Shown here piece after piece: positions 18,177 through 28,331 of a DNA stretch of 64,000 nucleotides. The notes beneath the pieces are model-generated. The model saw only the letters and a list, made by a program, of their open reading frames with translations, had not been told where the DNA came from and did no database searches. Within the stretch, counting starts at the first letter, position 1. Every line of letters begins with the position of its first letter. Source of the stretch: Maribacter sp. BPC-D8 (GTDB lineage: Bacteria > Bacteroidota > Bacteroidia > Flavobacteriales > Flavobacteriaceae); assembly GCF_035207705.1 (NCBI RefSeq), contig NZ_CP128187.1, forward strand, positions 3,534,001 through 3,598,000. Reading direction: 5' to 3'. A program made the translations under genes and the position numbers.

Positions 18177-19454
18177 ATGTTTAGAAAGAAGGAAACCCTC
18201 GTTACGGCTTTTGCATTGTTCTCTCTTTTTTTTGGAGCCGGCAATCTAATTTTACCTCCATTATTAGGCTTTAATTCTGGCGACCAATGGCTCATAGTTA
18301 CCATAGGTTTCGGACTATCTGCAGTTGCAATACCGGTACTTGGTATTTTGGCACATGCAAAACTTCAGGGAACACTAATAGATTTTGGCAATAAAGTATC
18401 GCCAACCTTCAGTTTAATCTATGCCTTTTTCATTTATGCTATTGCTATAGCACTGCCTAGCCCTAGAACAGCTTCGGTAACGCACGAAATGGCGATTCAG
18501 CCCTATTGGGATATCTCATCTTGGTTTACAAGTAGCGTTTACTTCGCTTTGGTTTTATTATTTGCCTTAAACCGTTCTAAAATCTTAAACATTTTAGGTA
18601 AAATATTAACGCCTGCTATAATTCTAATTTTGCTTTTAGTGATTGGGATTACCGTTTTCTCATTCCCTTTCGAATTCGGAAACACAGCTATCGCTAGTCC
18701 GTTTACAAACGGAATACTAGAAGGCTATCAAACATTTGATGCTATTGGTGCTGTCGTTGTTGGTGGGGTAATTATTATATCGATCAATTTAAAATATACC
18801 GATGCCTCATATGAAGATAAAAAACTACTGATACGCAACGCAGCTTGGTTTGCAGGCTTATCGCTGTTTTTAATTTATATGGGACTTATACTTTCTGGAT
18901 CCTTAGTACATTCTGTCTTCGATGCCGATACCACAAGAACAGAAATATTATCTGGTTTAGCCATACAGAGTTTAGGTAATATTGGTAATTTATTTCTAAG
19001 TATTCTTGTTGGCTTAGCTTGTTTTACAACTGCTGTAGGTATCGTTACGGGAACTGCAGATTTTGTGGCGTCTAGATTTAAGGACTCCAAATCTATTTAC
19101 ACAATAACAGCAATTCTAGGCAGTGTACTAGGTGTTTTAGTAGGGCAATTTAATGTAGCTTATATTATTGCCGTAGCTATACCATCTTTAATGTTTATTT
19201 ATCCGATAACCATTATTCTAATATTATTGAATGTAGTGCCAGACAAATATGCATCCGTTTTTGTTTTCAGAGCGGTTACGATTACTACCATACTATTTAG
19301 TATTCCAGATTTCTTAGGTAGTATAAGCGCATTATCGCCCGCAGCAGATACCTTCTCTTGGATTCCGCTGCAACAATATAGTTTGGGCTGGGTATTGCCA
19401 GCTTTGGTTGTATTTTTAGCAATCAATGTAATAGGTAGAAGAAAGCCTCAATAA
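18177..19454 (+). CDS. brnQ: Branched-chain amino acid carrier BrnQ
   Basis: 425 residues with about twelve hydrophobic segments. The LIVCS family is shown by the N-terminal FALFSLFFGAGNLILPPLLG motif, the PSPRTASVTHE stretch in TM3-4 and the GTADFVASRF region. BrnQ carries leucine, isoleucine and valine into the cell with Na+ or H+. The gene is alone and has a near-match -7 box (TTAATTTG) just before the ATG. The 250 bp upstream contain no gene. Confidence 0.94.
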   Translation: MFRKKETLVTAFALFSLFFGAGNLILPPLLGFNSGDQWLIVTIGFGLSAVAIPVLGILAHAKLQGTLIDFGNKVSPTFSLIYAFFIYAIAIALPSPRTASVTHEMAIQPYWDISSWFTSSVYFALVLLFALNRSKILNILGKILTPAIILILLLVIGITVFSFPFEFGNTAIASPFTNGILEGYQTFDAIGAVVVGGVIIISINLKYTDASYEDKKLLIRNAAWFAGLSLFLIYMGLILSGSLVHSVFDADTTRTEILSGLAIQSLGNIGNLFLSILVGLACFTTAVGIVTGTADFVASRFKDSKSIYTITAILGSVLGVLVGQFNVAYIIAVAIPSLMFIYPITIILILLNVVPDKYASVFVFRAVTITTILFSIPDFLGSISALSPAADTFSWIPLQQYSLGWVLPALVVFLAINVIGRRKPQ

Positions 19455-19469
19455 ATTTTGATATCCCTA

Positions 19470-19643
19470 TTACCTATTTTTTCTCTTTTTCGAATAATAG
19501 TAAAAAGCATATGCGATTAAAATCATTACCACCAAAGGTAGATAGGTGCCGATAACGACACCTATCTCATAAGCACTATTGGGTGCTTCTTTAATTTTCT
19601 CTTCAATTTCGGAAGCCTCTTGAAGGAATATAAATAAACTCAT
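19470..19643 (-). CDS. Small single-TM membrane protein
   Basis: 57 residues from MSLFIFLQEA. An acidic N-terminal segment (EASEIEEKIKEAP) is followed by one transmembrane helix (IGVVIGTYLPLVVMILIAYAFYYY) and a basic tail (SKKRKNR), giving an N-out/C-in topology. The frame is open to 19676, but the longer start lies inside the end of the exonuclease gene; the chosen ATG begins 2 bp after that stop, suggesting translational coupling. Small proteins of this kind often follow xth in Flavobacteria. Function unknown. Confidence 0.65.
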   Translation of the reverse strand: MSLFIFLQEASEIEEKIKEAPNSAYEIGVVIGTYLPLVVMILIAYAFYYYSKKRKNR

Positions 19644-19645
19644 AC

Positions 19646-20416
19646 TTAAAACTCTATTTCTAAACTGATAGGGCAATGATCACTACCCAATACCTGATCA
19701 TGAATTTCGGCAGATGTTACCTTATCCCAAATAGATTCACTTACCAAAAAGTAATCTAAACGCCAACCAACATTTCTACCACGTGCGCCACCACGTGCAC
19801 TCCAAAAGGTATATTTATCGAAAGTTGTAGGGTGTAATTTTCTAAAGCTATCTACCAAGTTAACTTCTTTAAGCATGTGCTCGAATCCGTCAATTTCGAC
19901 TTGTGTAAATCCCGCTGTTTTATTGTAATTACTTTTTGGGTTTGCCAAATCATTCTCGGTATGTGCTACGTTAAAATCGCCTGTAATTATCAAAGGTTTT
20001 GATTTTGATAGCTCCTTTAGGTAGTTGGTAAAATCTTTATCCCATCCGGCACGGTAATCTAAACGTTTTAATCCACTACCACTATTAGGTATGTAGACGT
20101 TGATCAAGTGAAAATGCTCAAATTCAGAATGTGTAATTCTTCCTTCTAAATCATGTTCTTCAATACCCATGTCCTTATCGAACTTCACAGGTGCTTGTTT
20201 AGATAAAATTCCGGTACCAGAATAACCTTTTCGTTCTGCACTATTGCTAAACAGCTCGTAATCGGTAATATCTTTCAATGCTTCGGCAACCTGATCATCT
20301 TGCGCCTTTGTTTCTTGAACACAAAATACATCTGCATCAAAATCTTTAACGATATCTTCGAATCCTTTTTTTACAGAAGCCCTTATGCCATTAACGTTCC
20401 ACGATACTAATTTCAT
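19646..20416 (-). CDS. xth: Exodeoxyribonuclease III
   Basis: 256 residues. EEP-family DNA repair nuclease with Asn7 (SWNVNGIRA), Glu35 (CVQETKAQ), GDFNVAHTENDL, the RLDYFLVS stretch and Asp246-His247 (LGSDHCP). The enzyme cuts DNA at abasic sites and degrades 3' ends. The ExoA-type WSARGGARGRNVGWRLDY block distinguishes it from other EEP proteins. It is 9 bp downstream of the aminopeptidase gene, on the same strand, and probably shares its transcript. Confidence 0.95.
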   Translation of the reverse strand: MKLVSWNVNGIRASVKKGFEDIVKDFDADVFCVQETKAQDDQVAEALKDITDYELFSNSAERKGYSGTGILSKQAPVKFDKDMGIEEHDLEGRITHSEFEHFHLINVYIPNSGSGLKRLDYRAGWDKDFTNYLKELSKSKPLIITGDFNVAHTENDLANPKSNYNKTAGFTQVEIDGFEHMLKEVNLVDSFRKLHPTTFDKYTFWSARGGARGRNVGWRLDYFLVSESIWDKVTSAEIHDQVLGSDHCPISLEIEF

Positions 20417-20425
20417 ATTCCGTTT

Positions 20426-21718
20426 TTATTTGTTCATTAATTCTTCAATCTCATCTGCCTTAATAGGGATGTTCGCCATCAAGTTAAAAGGCTCTCCCTT
20501 TTCTTGAATTACCACATCATCTTCTAAACGAATACCCATATTCTCTGCCGGAATGTAAATACCCGGTTCTACAGTAAATACCATATTTGCTTTCATTGGT
20601 GTTTTCAATGCTCCGTAATCATGAGTGTTTAAACCAATGTGGTGACTAGTACCATGCATAAAGTATTTTTTGTATGCAGGCCATTCAGGATTTTCATTCT
20701 GTACATCTGCGTTATCCAATAAACCGAGTCCGAGTAATTCTGAAGTCATTAATTTACCACATTCTTTATGGTATTCTGCCCAAAGCGTACCTGGCACCAA
20801 CATTTTAGTAGCATCGTCTTTAACACGTAATACAGCATTATACACCTCTTTTTGGCGTTTGGTAAATTTTCCGCTTACAGGTATCGTTCTGGTTAAATCA
20901 CTAGAGTAATTCGCATACTCCGCGGCAACATCCATCAGAATTAAATCACCTTCGTTACAAGGCTTATTATTCTCTAAGTAGTGCAATACATTCGCATTAT
21001 TACCAGAAGCAATAATTGGCTGGTAAGCGAAACCTTTAGATCTGTTTCGCACGAATTCATGTAATAGTTCTGCTTCAATCTCATATTCCATCACACCCGG
21101 TTTCACAAAACTAAGAAGTCTACGAAATCCTTTTTCGGTGATATTACATGCAGTTTGCATGATATCAATTTCCTCAGGTTCCTTAATTCCTCTAATTTCC
21201 TGAAGGATAGGGTTGCTTTTTGCTACTTTATGTGCTGGATATTGATGCTTATATTTTTCAATAAATCGGTCTTCGCGAGTTTGCGTTTCTACCGCCTGTC
21301 TGTAATGCTCATTAGTGTTGAAATAAATAGTTTCAGCCTCAGTCATTAAATCGAAGAAGATTTTCTCGAAATCTTGTAACCAACAAACTGTTTCAATACC
21401 TGAAACTTCTGTAGCCCTCTCTTTCGTTAATTTTTCACCTTCCCAAATAGCAATATGCTCATTTGTTTCGCGAACGAACAGCACCTCGCGATGCTTTTTA
21501 TTAATCGCATCAGGAAACAACACTAAAATAGTTTCTTCTTGATCAGCCCCAGAAAGGTAAAAAATATCTCTATGTTGCTCAAAAGGCAACACACTATCTG
21601 CACCTATCGGGTAAATATCATTAGAGTTAAAAACAGCAATACTTTTAGGCTGCATGCGGTCCATAAACTTCTTACGGTTCTTTATAAATAGGGAGTTAGG
21701 TATTTGATCGTATTTCAT
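20426..21718 (-). CDS. pepP: Xaa-Pro aminopeptidase (M24B, aminopeptidase P)
   Basis: 430 residues. The N-terminal aminopeptidase P domain (DRMQPKSIAVFNSND, FYLSGADQEETILVL) precedes a pita-bread catalytic domain. The dinuclear metal ligands are visible in LILMDVAAEYANYSSDLTR (two Asp), HGTSHHIGLNTHD (His), FTVEPGIY (Glu) and IRLEDDVV (Glu). It removes N-terminal residues that precede proline. It has no signal peptide, so it is cytosolic. It is the first gene of a unit with xth and the small membrane protein. Confidence 0.95.
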   Translation of the reverse strand: MKYDQIPNSLFIKNRKKFMDRMQPKSIAVFNSNDIYPIGADSVLPFEQHRDIFYLSGADQEETILVLFPDAINKKHREVLFVRETNEHIAIWEGEKLTKERATEVSGIETVCWLQDFEKIFFDLMTEAETIYFNTNEHYRQAVETQTREDRFIEKYKHQYPAHKVAKSNPILQEIRGIKEPEEIDIMQTACNITEKGFRRLLSFVKPGVMEYEIEAELLHEFVRNRSKGFAYQPIIASGNNANVLHYLENNKPCNEGDLILMDVAAEYANYSSDLTRTIPVSGKFTKRQKEVYNAVLRVKDDATKMLVPGTLWAEYHKECGKLMTSELLGLGLLDNADVQNENPEWPAYKKYFMHGTSHHIGLNTHDYGALKTPMKANMVFTVEPGIYIPAENMGIRLEDDVVIQEKGEPFNLMANIPIKADEIEELMNK

Positions 21719-21865
21719 GAATTCTTATTTTGATATAAAATTAAGCATTATGTGTTGTTTCCTCAGAAAATACGGCATCGAATTATCAGATTTACAAGAA
21801 CACCTTCTCTTATTCTTAGCTACAAATTAGCTAACTTGTATACCTAAACCAAACACAAACAACTC

Positions 21866-23317
21866 ATGAAAAAAATCGCTTACCTATTAATAGGCGCTTT
21901 ATGCCTACAGGCATGCTCAGAAACCAAAAAAGAAGAAACTCAATCTGAACTTTTTGCACGTATCGATACCGAGATCAAAGCAAACTCTAAAGGTTATAGT
22001 TCGTTAAAAGAAGCAACAGAAACTATCGGACACCGACTAACAGGTTCTACTAACGGAGCAAAAGCAGAAGAATACACCTTCAATAAATTTAAAGAATACG
22101 GCTTTGAAGACGTAGCCTACCAAACTTTTGAAGTAGAAGCTTGGGCAAGAGGCGAGGTTTCTTTGAAAATTAATGATGAAGACATTAAGGTAGTGACACT
22201 TGGTCACGCCCCAATTAAAGCAAACGTTACCGGAGAGATTGTTGACATGGGCAACGGCTTAGATGCAGACTATGCTGCTAACCCAGATGCTGTGAAAGGA
22301 AAGATTTCTTTAGTATACATTTCTCTTTTACCAGATAGTGAAGAGGGTTTAAGCAATTTACACCGAAGTGAAAAAACAGCTTTAGCCATTAAATATGGTG
22401 CTATTGGTATCATCATTATTAACCAAGTTGACAACGGAGTTCTATTAACAGGTACTGCATCGGTTACAGGAGAGTTGATACCGATCCCCGCTGTGTGTAT
22501 TGGTAAAGAAGATGGTATGGCATTGAAAGAAACTTTAAAAACTAAAAAGGCTACAGCTAAAATTGACATGACCAATACGAGTGATGTTATCAAGGCAAGA
22601 AACGTGGTAGCAACATTGCCAGGTACTGAAATTCCGCAAGAAGAAATAGTAATTGGCGGACATTTAGATTCTTGGGATTTAGCTACAGGTGCTATTGATA
22701 ATGGTATTGGATCATTTGCTGTTTTAGACATCGCAAGAGCATTTAAAGCAAATAACCTTCACCCAAAACGTACTGTGAAATTCGTAATGTTCATGGGCGA
22801 AGAACAAGGACTACTTGGGTCAAAATTTTTAGTAGAACAAGCTATTGAAAACAATACTATTGAGAACATCAAATACATGATGAACTTAGATATGTCTGGC
22901 AACCCAATAGGCATGAATGCCGGCGGAAAATTAGATGACGAACAATTCTTTGCAGATTTAGGTGCTGCCATTCAACAACAAGACACTATTTATCAAAATA
23001 AGTTTTCAAACAAATCTGGCTTACATAGTGATCACCAACCTTTTATGCTAGAAGGTGTTCCAATTTTATCTGTACACAGTAATTTGGACCGTTCTATTTA
23101 CGGCTGCTACCATTCTGACTGTGATGATTTTAATTTGGTAAATGAAGACCATATGAAAAACACGGCTCGTTTTGGTACTATGATGCTTTATGCCGTTGCA
23201 AATGCAGATACATTACCTGCTACGAAAATGGATAGCGAAACCACTAAAGAATTTATGATCAAGAATGATTTAAAGGAAAAATTAATCATTGGCAACGAGT
23301 GGAAATGGGAAGAATAG
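21866..23317 (+). CDS. M28-family zinc peptidase lipoprotein with PA domain
   Basis: 483 residues. The lipoprotein signal ends LQAC with Cys17. A PA-like insert (about 115-230) precedes the M28 catalytic core. Zinc and catalytic residues are His266 (GGHLDSWD), Asp278 (AIDNG), Glu312-Glu313 (GEEQGLLGS), Asp342 (NLDMSG) and His416 (CYHSDCDD). The arrangement matches carboxypeptidase Q-like peptidases, which release terminal residues from peptides. It should be anchored in the outer or inner membrane facing the periplasm or surface. It starts a three-gene run with the next peptidase and the propeller protein. Confidence 0.92.
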   Translation: MKKIAYLLIGALCLQACSETKKEETQSELFARIDTEIKANSKGYSSLKEATETIGHRLTGSTNGAKAEEYTFNKFKEYGFEDVAYQTFEVEAWARGEVSLKINDEDIKVVTLGHAPIKANVTGEIVDMGNGLDADYAANPDAVKGKISLVYISLLPDSEEGLSNLHRSEKTALAIKYGAIGIIIINQVDNGVLLTGTASVTGELIPIPAVCIGKEDGMALKETLKTKKATAKIDMTNTSDVIKARNVVATLPGTEIPQEEIVIGGHLDSWDLATGAIDNGIGSFAVLDIARAFKANNLHPKRTVKFVMFMGEEQGLLGSKFLVEQAIENNTIENIKYMMNLDMSGNPIGMNAGGKLDDEQFFADLGAAIQQQDTIYQNKFSNKSGLHSDHQPFMLEGVPILSVHSNLDRSIYGCYHSDCDDFNLVNEDHMKNTARFGTMMLYAVANADTLPATKMDSETTKEFMIKNDLKEKLIIGNEWKWEE

Positions 23318-23334
23318 GTTCACTAAAAAATATA

Positions 23335-25047
23335 ATGAAGCAGGGTATTGTTCCCGCATTACTCTGCTTCTCTTTTTTAACAGGGTGCTCTCAGCATACT
23401 GAAGAAAAACCAGTCGATTATTTCGATATTGTTCGTCCAGAAATTACTGGTCAACTCGCTTATGAGACTACAGACTTTGTAGAAGATTATTGGCGTGTTG
23501 TGGGTAATACAGGCTTCAATAAAACCATTTACCTTATTGCAGATAGTTTACAAGCTGCAGGTTATGTTTTAGAGGAAAAAGCAAAGGATAGTGATCGATT
23601 GACCTACCGTATTGAAAAACGGAAAATGACCCACCAAACATGGGAACCTGGATCTGCTTCATTACAAATTGTAGGAGAAGAAAAGCCTTTGTTACTTTCA
23701 GAAACGAATAGGAACATGACCTATTTAAATTCAGTTTCTACTCCAAAAGAAGGTGTGAAAACACAAGTTATTTGGATAAAATCTATTGAAGACTTAAAGA
23801 ACACTTCAATAAAAGACAAAGTAGTCTTTGCAGAAATGAGTGTTCGAAGATTGTATAAACTAGCGGTTGAAAAAGGCGCTGTCGGCATTCTTACGTATGA
23901 TAATCCGGATTACTTACAGCCTGAAAAAAACAAGACCTCTATTCAGTTTAGAAGTCTTCCTTCTCAAGATGATGGTAATTTTTGGGGCATTGCACTATCC
24001 TACGAAGCGAAAGAGAAATTAATAGCAGAACTTAAAAAGGGTAGTACAGAAGTTCAAGTGAATATTCAAACCAAAAGATATCCATCCGAAGAACTGACAA
24101 TAGTTGCTAATATAAAAGGTAGCGAATTACCAGATGAGCGTTTGGTATTCAGTGCGCATATTCAAGAACCAGGTGCGAATGACAATGCTACAGGTGTTGG
24201 CACACAGTTAGAAATGGCTAAAACAGCTGCTAAATTGTTTGCTGAAGGTAAAATCAGTTTTAAAAGAACCATGACTTTTTTATGGGGCGATGAAATCATT
24301 TCTACACAGCGATATATTCAAGAAGATAGCGAACGTGCAAAAGGAATAAAATGGGGAATTAGTTTAGACATGGTCGGTGAAAATACAGCAGTAACTGGCG
24401 GTACATTCTTAATTGAAAAAATGCCAGACCCAAGTGCTATTTGGACTCGCGGAAAAGACAAGCACAGCGAATGGGGCGGCGAGGTTTTGAAATTAGCAGA
24501 TATGAAACCGCATTACCTGAACGATTTTATAATATCTACGTTTAAAAAACAAGGCGAATATGCCAATTGGGTAGTGAAAACCAACCCTTTTGAAGGCGGC
24601 AGTGATCATACTCCGTTTTTAAAAGCTGATATTCCCGGACTTTTACTTTGGCATTTTACAGATCAGTTTTACCATACCGATAATGACCGCATTGACAAGG
24701 TATCTCAAGAAACCTTGAAAAATGTAGGTACGGCAGCGTTGGTTAGCGGGTTACAATTGGTAAATGCATCAGATGTATTTGCGTATGAACAAATTCAAAT
24801 TCTAAAAGAACAGGCTATTGTTCGACTAGAAGATGAATCAAAATTAAGTCTATTAGCACTTAAAAATGGAAGCTCCAAAAAGGAAGAAAAACTAGTTATT
24901 TCTGCTTGGGAAGATTGGTATATTAAATCTCTCAACTCTATAAACGATATAAGTACCAATAAAAATTCAGCCGTTAAAACTGCTATTTCAAATGCTCAAA
25001 ATGAAATACAGCTAAAATCGAATGAATTAAAAGAAGCGCTTAAATAA
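23335..25047 (+). CDS. Second M28-like peptidase lipoprotein
   Basis: 570 residues from the chosen start, which gives a lipoprotein signal ending LTGC (Cys18) and a 17-bp gap after the previous gene; the frame also has an ATG at 23299 that overlaps the upstream gene. M28 marks are present but divergent: SAHIQEPGANDNATG, LWGDEI where most relatives have a Glu-Glu pair, LDMVGEN, and GGSDHTPF with a late FYHTDND. The central Asp-Glu in place of Glu-Glu may alter or abolish activity. A C-terminal helical extension of about 100 residues has no recognisable motif. It is probably co-transcribed with its neighbour peptidase. Confidence 0.85.
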   Translation: MKQGIVPALLCFSFLTGCSQHTEEKPVDYFDIVRPEITGQLAYETTDFVEDYWRVVGNTGFNKTIYLIADSLQAAGYVLEEKAKDSDRLTYRIEKRKMTHQTWEPGSASLQIVGEEKPLLLSETNRNMTYLNSVSTPKEGVKTQVIWIKSIEDLKNTSIKDKVVFAEMSVRRLYKLAVEKGAVGILTYDNPDYLQPEKNKTSIQFRSLPSQDDGNFWGIALSYEAKEKLIAELKKGSTEVQVNIQTKRYPSEELTIVANIKGSELPDERLVFSAHIQEPGANDNATGVGTQLEMAKTAAKLFAEGKISFKRTMTFLWGDEIISTQRYIQEDSERAKGIKWGISLDMVGENTAVTGGTFLIEKMPDPSAIWTRGKDKHSEWGGEVLKLADMKPHYLNDFIISTFKKQGEYANWVVKTNPFEGGSDHTPFLKADIPGLLLWHFTDQFYHTDNDRIDKVSQETLKNVGTAALVSGLQLVNASDVFAYEQIQILKEQAIVRLEDESKLSLLALKNGSSKKEEKLVISAWEDWYIKSLNSINDISTNKNSAVKTAISNAQNEIQLKSNELKEALK

Positions 25048-25111
25048 ATGCCCATTAGGCTTTATAGTACAATTTGCCAAGGGTATAAGTAATCAGTAAC
25101 TTACCATCAGT

Positions 25112-27976
25112 ATGATCAAACAAATGAAAATGAAAAACTCTTTCCTGTTATTTCTAGCCAGTATTACTATTGCATCGGCACAAATTCAACCCACTTCTTC
25201 ACAAAAAGTTGATGAATCTTTAGTCGCAAAAAAAGTGATGAAAACCAATTCTCTGGTTAAAAATATTCCATTAAAAAATATTGGTCCGTCTGTTATGAGC
25301 GGTCGTGTTGTTGATTTAGCAGTCAATGAAAATAACCCTACAGAATACTATGTCGCATATGCGTCTGGCGGTTTATGGTATACCAATAACAACGGTAATA
25401 CTTTTACCCCAGTCATGGATGAAACTCAAACACAAAATCTTGGTGATATAGCCGTTCACTGGCAAAGTGGCACTATTTGGGCAGGTACTGGCGAAAATAA
25501 TTCATCGCGTTCATCGTATGCAGGTATCGGTATTCTAAAATCTACCGATAAAGGTAAAACTTGGCAACATATGGGTTTAAGCGATTCGCACCATATTGGG
25601 CGTATCGTCGTAAATCCAGATAATGCAAACGAAGTTACCGTTGGTGTAACGGGGCATTTATATTCGAACAATAAAGAACGTGGTATCTACAAAACCACAG
25701 ATGGTGGTAAAACTTGGAAAAATACCTTATTCATAAATGACAAAACTGGTATAATTGACGTCGCCGTTTCCCCTAACAATTATAACATTCAATATGCTGC
25801 GGCTTGGCAAAAAGATAGAAAAGCATGGGATTTTATTGGTAACGGCGAAGGTTCTGGTATTTACAAAAGTACAGATGCAGGCAGTACTTGGACTAAAATT
25901 TCAACTCCAACAAGTGGTTTTCCTACGGGGGAAGGTGTTGGTAGAATTGGTCTAGCTGTTTTTGATGATAATACCGTTTATGCTGTTCATGACAGTCAGT
26001 TTAGAAGAAACACATCCAAAGAAAAGAAAGAGAAGCAAGCCGGCTTGACCAAAAATGATTTTAAAGCGCTCTCAAAAGAACAATTCTTAGACCTGAACGA
26101 TAAAGACCTAAATGAGTTTTTAAAGACCAATAATTTTCATGAAAAATATAGAGCTGCCAATGTAAAACAGATGGTACGTAGCAATGCTGTAAAACCAACA
26201 GACCTTGCTTTGTATTTAGAAGATGCAAATTCTATGTTATTCGATACGCCCGTAGTTGGCGCAGAAGTATATCGCAGTAATGATGGCGGCACTACTTGGG
26301 TAAAGCAAAACGAAGATTATATTGATGATTTGTTTTATAGCTACGGTTATTATTTTGCACAAATTACGGTAGACCCAAACTATGTAGATGCCATCTATTT
26401 ATCTGGCGTTCCTATTATTTCATCAAAAGATGGAGGCAAAACTTACACTTCTATAAATGGCGATAATGTACACTCTGACCATCACGCAGTCTGGGTAAAT
26501 CCAAATTTATCAGGACATTTAATCAACGGAAATGATGGCGGAGTAAATACTAGTTATGATGATGGTAAAAATTGGTTCAAAAACAACTCACCAACCGTAG
26601 GTCAGTTTTATGCCATTGCAGTGGATAATGAAAAACCGTACAATGTTTATGGTGGTTTACAAGATAATGGTGTTTGGATGGGTCCGAATAATGCCGAAGA
26701 AAACACAAAATGGCAACAAACAGGTCAATATCCTTGGAAATCTATCATGGGTGGAGATGGCATGCAAGTACAAGTAGATAGTCGCAATGCTAACATCGTT
26801 TACACGGGATATCAATTCGGGAACTATTTCAGAATAGATTTAGAGAATGACCAACGCACCTATATTCAACCTAAGCATGAATTAGGCGAGACTCCATATC
26901 GTTTCAACTGGCAATCTCCTATTCTATTATCACCCCATAATCAAGATATTTTATATATGGGAAGCAATAAGCTGCATCGCTCTTTAAATAAAGGTGATAC
27001 TTGGGAAACCATTTCGGGCGACCTAACCCAAGGCGGCAAAAAAGGTAACGTAGCATTCGGAACCTTAGCAACCATATCAGAATCTCCATTCAAATTCGGA
27101 TTGATGTATACTGGTAGTGATGACGGCTTAATTCAACGTACAGAAAATGGTGGTGGAAATTGGGAAGTGATTTCTAAAAACTTACCTCAAAATTTATGGG
27201 TAAGTCGCGTAGTTGCTTCTAAACATGAAAAAAACAGAGTGTATGCAACCTTAAACGGCTACCGCTCAGATGATTTTACACCTTATATATATGTAAGTGA
27301 AGACAAAGGTGCCACTTGGAAAAACATTGCAGCAAACATACCTACTGCAGCAGTTAATGTAATTATTGAAGATACCGAAAATGAGAAGGTATTATTTGTA
27401 GGTACCGACAATGGTTTATACGTAAGCTTAAATGGTGGTACATCATGGGAATCTCTTCAAAACGGAATGCCCAATGTTGCGGTACATGATTTGGTAATTC
27501 AAAAAGAAGCCAAGCATTTGATAGTAGGTACACACGGCAGAAGCATTTACAAGGCAGATATTTCAGCATTACAAACAATGACTCCCAAGGTATTAAAAAA
27601 GACATTGCACACCTATCCTTTAGAAAACATAAAGTATTCTTCTCGTTGGGGGAATTCTTGGAGCTCTTGGTCAAAGGCAAGCACACCTGGTTTAGACATC
27701 ACTTTCTATTCTGATAGCGATGATGTGTACCAAGCTAAGATTAAAACATCTGACGACATCGTAGTTAGTGAAACAGAAATTATAGCGAATAAAGGATTGA
27801 ACATTCTGTCATACGACATAGCCTTTTCAAAAATCGGAAAGTTGAATTATCTTAAAAAGCACAAAACCATATTGAAGCAAGCTGATAACGGAAGTACTTA
27901 TCTACCTAAAGGATCATACGTTGTTGAAATTAAAGGAAACGGAACAAGCGAAAACATCACTTTCGAAATAGAGTAA
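25112..27976 (+). CDS. Sortilin-like Asp-box beta-propeller protein, exported
   Basis: 954 residues with a signal peptide ending TIASAQ. At least ten Asp-box (S/T-x-D-x-G-x-T-W) repeats are visible, for example STDKGKTW, TTDGGKTW, STDAGSTW, SNDGGTTW, SKDGGKTY, SEDKGATW and SLNGGTSW, spread over two propeller segments separated by a charged helical insert at about 300-370. This is the VPS10/sortilin or BNR-type architecture often called glycosyl hydrolase in Bacteroidota, although no sialidase active site (Arg triad) is evident. It most likely binds or processes a polymer at the cell surface. Genes upstream encode two peptidases in the same direction, so a role in peptide use is possible. Confidence 0.86.
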   Translation: MIKQMKMKNSFLLFLASITIASAQIQPTSSQKVDESLVAKKVMKTNSLVKNIPLKNIGPSVMSGRVVDLAVNENNPTEYYVAYASGGLWYTNNNGNTFTPVMDETQTQNLGDIAVHWQSGTIWAGTGENNSSRSSYAGIGILKSTDKGKTWQHMGLSDSHHIGRIVVNPDNANEVTVGVTGHLYSNNKERGIYKTTDGGKTWKNTLFINDKTGIIDVAVSPNNYNIQYAAAWQKDRKAWDFIGNGEGSGIYKSTDAGSTWTKISTPTSGFPTGEGVGRIGLAVFDDNTVYAVHDSQFRRNTSKEKKEKQAGLTKNDFKALSKEQFLDLNDKDLNEFLKTNNFHEKYRAANVKQMVRSNAVKPTDLALYLEDANSMLFDTPVVGAEVYRSNDGGTTWVKQNEDYIDDLFYSYGYYFAQITVDPNYVDAIYLSGVPIISSKDGGKTYTSINGDNVHSDHHAVWVNPNLSGHLINGNDGGVNTSYDDGKNWFKNNSPTVGQFYAIAVDNEKPYNVYGGLQDNGVWMGPNNAEENTKWQQTGQYPWKSIMGGDGMQVQVDSRNANIVYTGYQFGNYFRIDLENDQRTYIQPKHELGETPYRFNWQSPILLSPHNQDILYMGSNKLHRSLNKGDTWETISGDLTQGGKKGNVAFGTLATISESPFKFGLMYTGSDDGLIQRTENGGGNWEVISKNLPQNLWVSRVVASKHEKNRVYATLNGYRSDDFTPYIYVSEDKGATWKNIAANIPTAAVNVIIEDTENEKVLFVGTDNGLYVSLNGGTSWESLQNGMPNVAVHDLVIQKEAKHLIVGTHGRSIYKADISALQTMTPKVLKKTLHTYPLENIKYSSRWGNSWSSWSKASTPGLDITFYSDSDDVYQAKIKTSDDIVVSETEIIANKGLNILSYDIAFSKIGKLNYLKKHKTILKQADNGSTYLPKGSYVVEIKGNGTSENITFEIE

Positions 27977-27980
27977 CATA

Positions 27981-28319
27981 ATGAAAATAGTAGATTGGAA
28001 TACACTACCAGATTTAGGAGTAAGCCATAATGCGGAGATTAAAAAAAGAACATTAATCAACCGTGGAGAAATTCCGCAATTGATGATGTATGGCACTGCC
28101 GTTTTTAAACCTGGTCAACAAGTAGAATTACACAAACATGATACTATGTTCGAAGTATTTCATATCCAAACCGGTAAAGCAGTTTTTACTATCTCTGGCA
28201 AAGAGTACGAAGTAGGCGCAGGAAATTGCATAACCATAGAACCAGGCGAAATTCACGGTCAGCACAATCCTTTTGATAAAGACGTTACTTGGACCTATTT
28301 TGGAATTGCAACAGATTAA
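27981..28319 (+). CDS. Single-domain cupin protein
   Basis: 112 residues. Cupin motif 1 is visible as PGQQVELHKHDTMFEVFHIQTG (two His, then Glu) and motif 2 as PGEIHGQHNPF (His). These residues would bind one divalent metal. The fold is used by many small dioxygenases, isomerases and sensors, so no reaction can be named. It begins 5 bp after the propeller gene and 12 bp before the DUF2721 gene, so it is part of that transcript. Confidence 0.88.
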   Translation: MKIVDWNTLPDLGVSHNAEIKKRTLINRGEIPQLMMYGTAVFKPGQQVELHKHDTMFEVFHIQTGKAVFTISGKEYEVGAGNCITIEPGEIHGQHNPFDKDVTWTYFGIATD

Positions 28320-28331
28320 GAAAAACCAATT

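Noticed and set aside
22270..22731. 153-codon minus-strand ORF inside the first M28 peptidase gene
   Set aside because: Opposite to conserved zinc-site motifs; long open frames on the antisense strand are common in this composition.
27363..27686. 107-codon minus-strand ORF inside the propeller gene
   Set aside because: Lies inside a gene with repeated Asp-box motifs on the other strand; composition is not protein-like.
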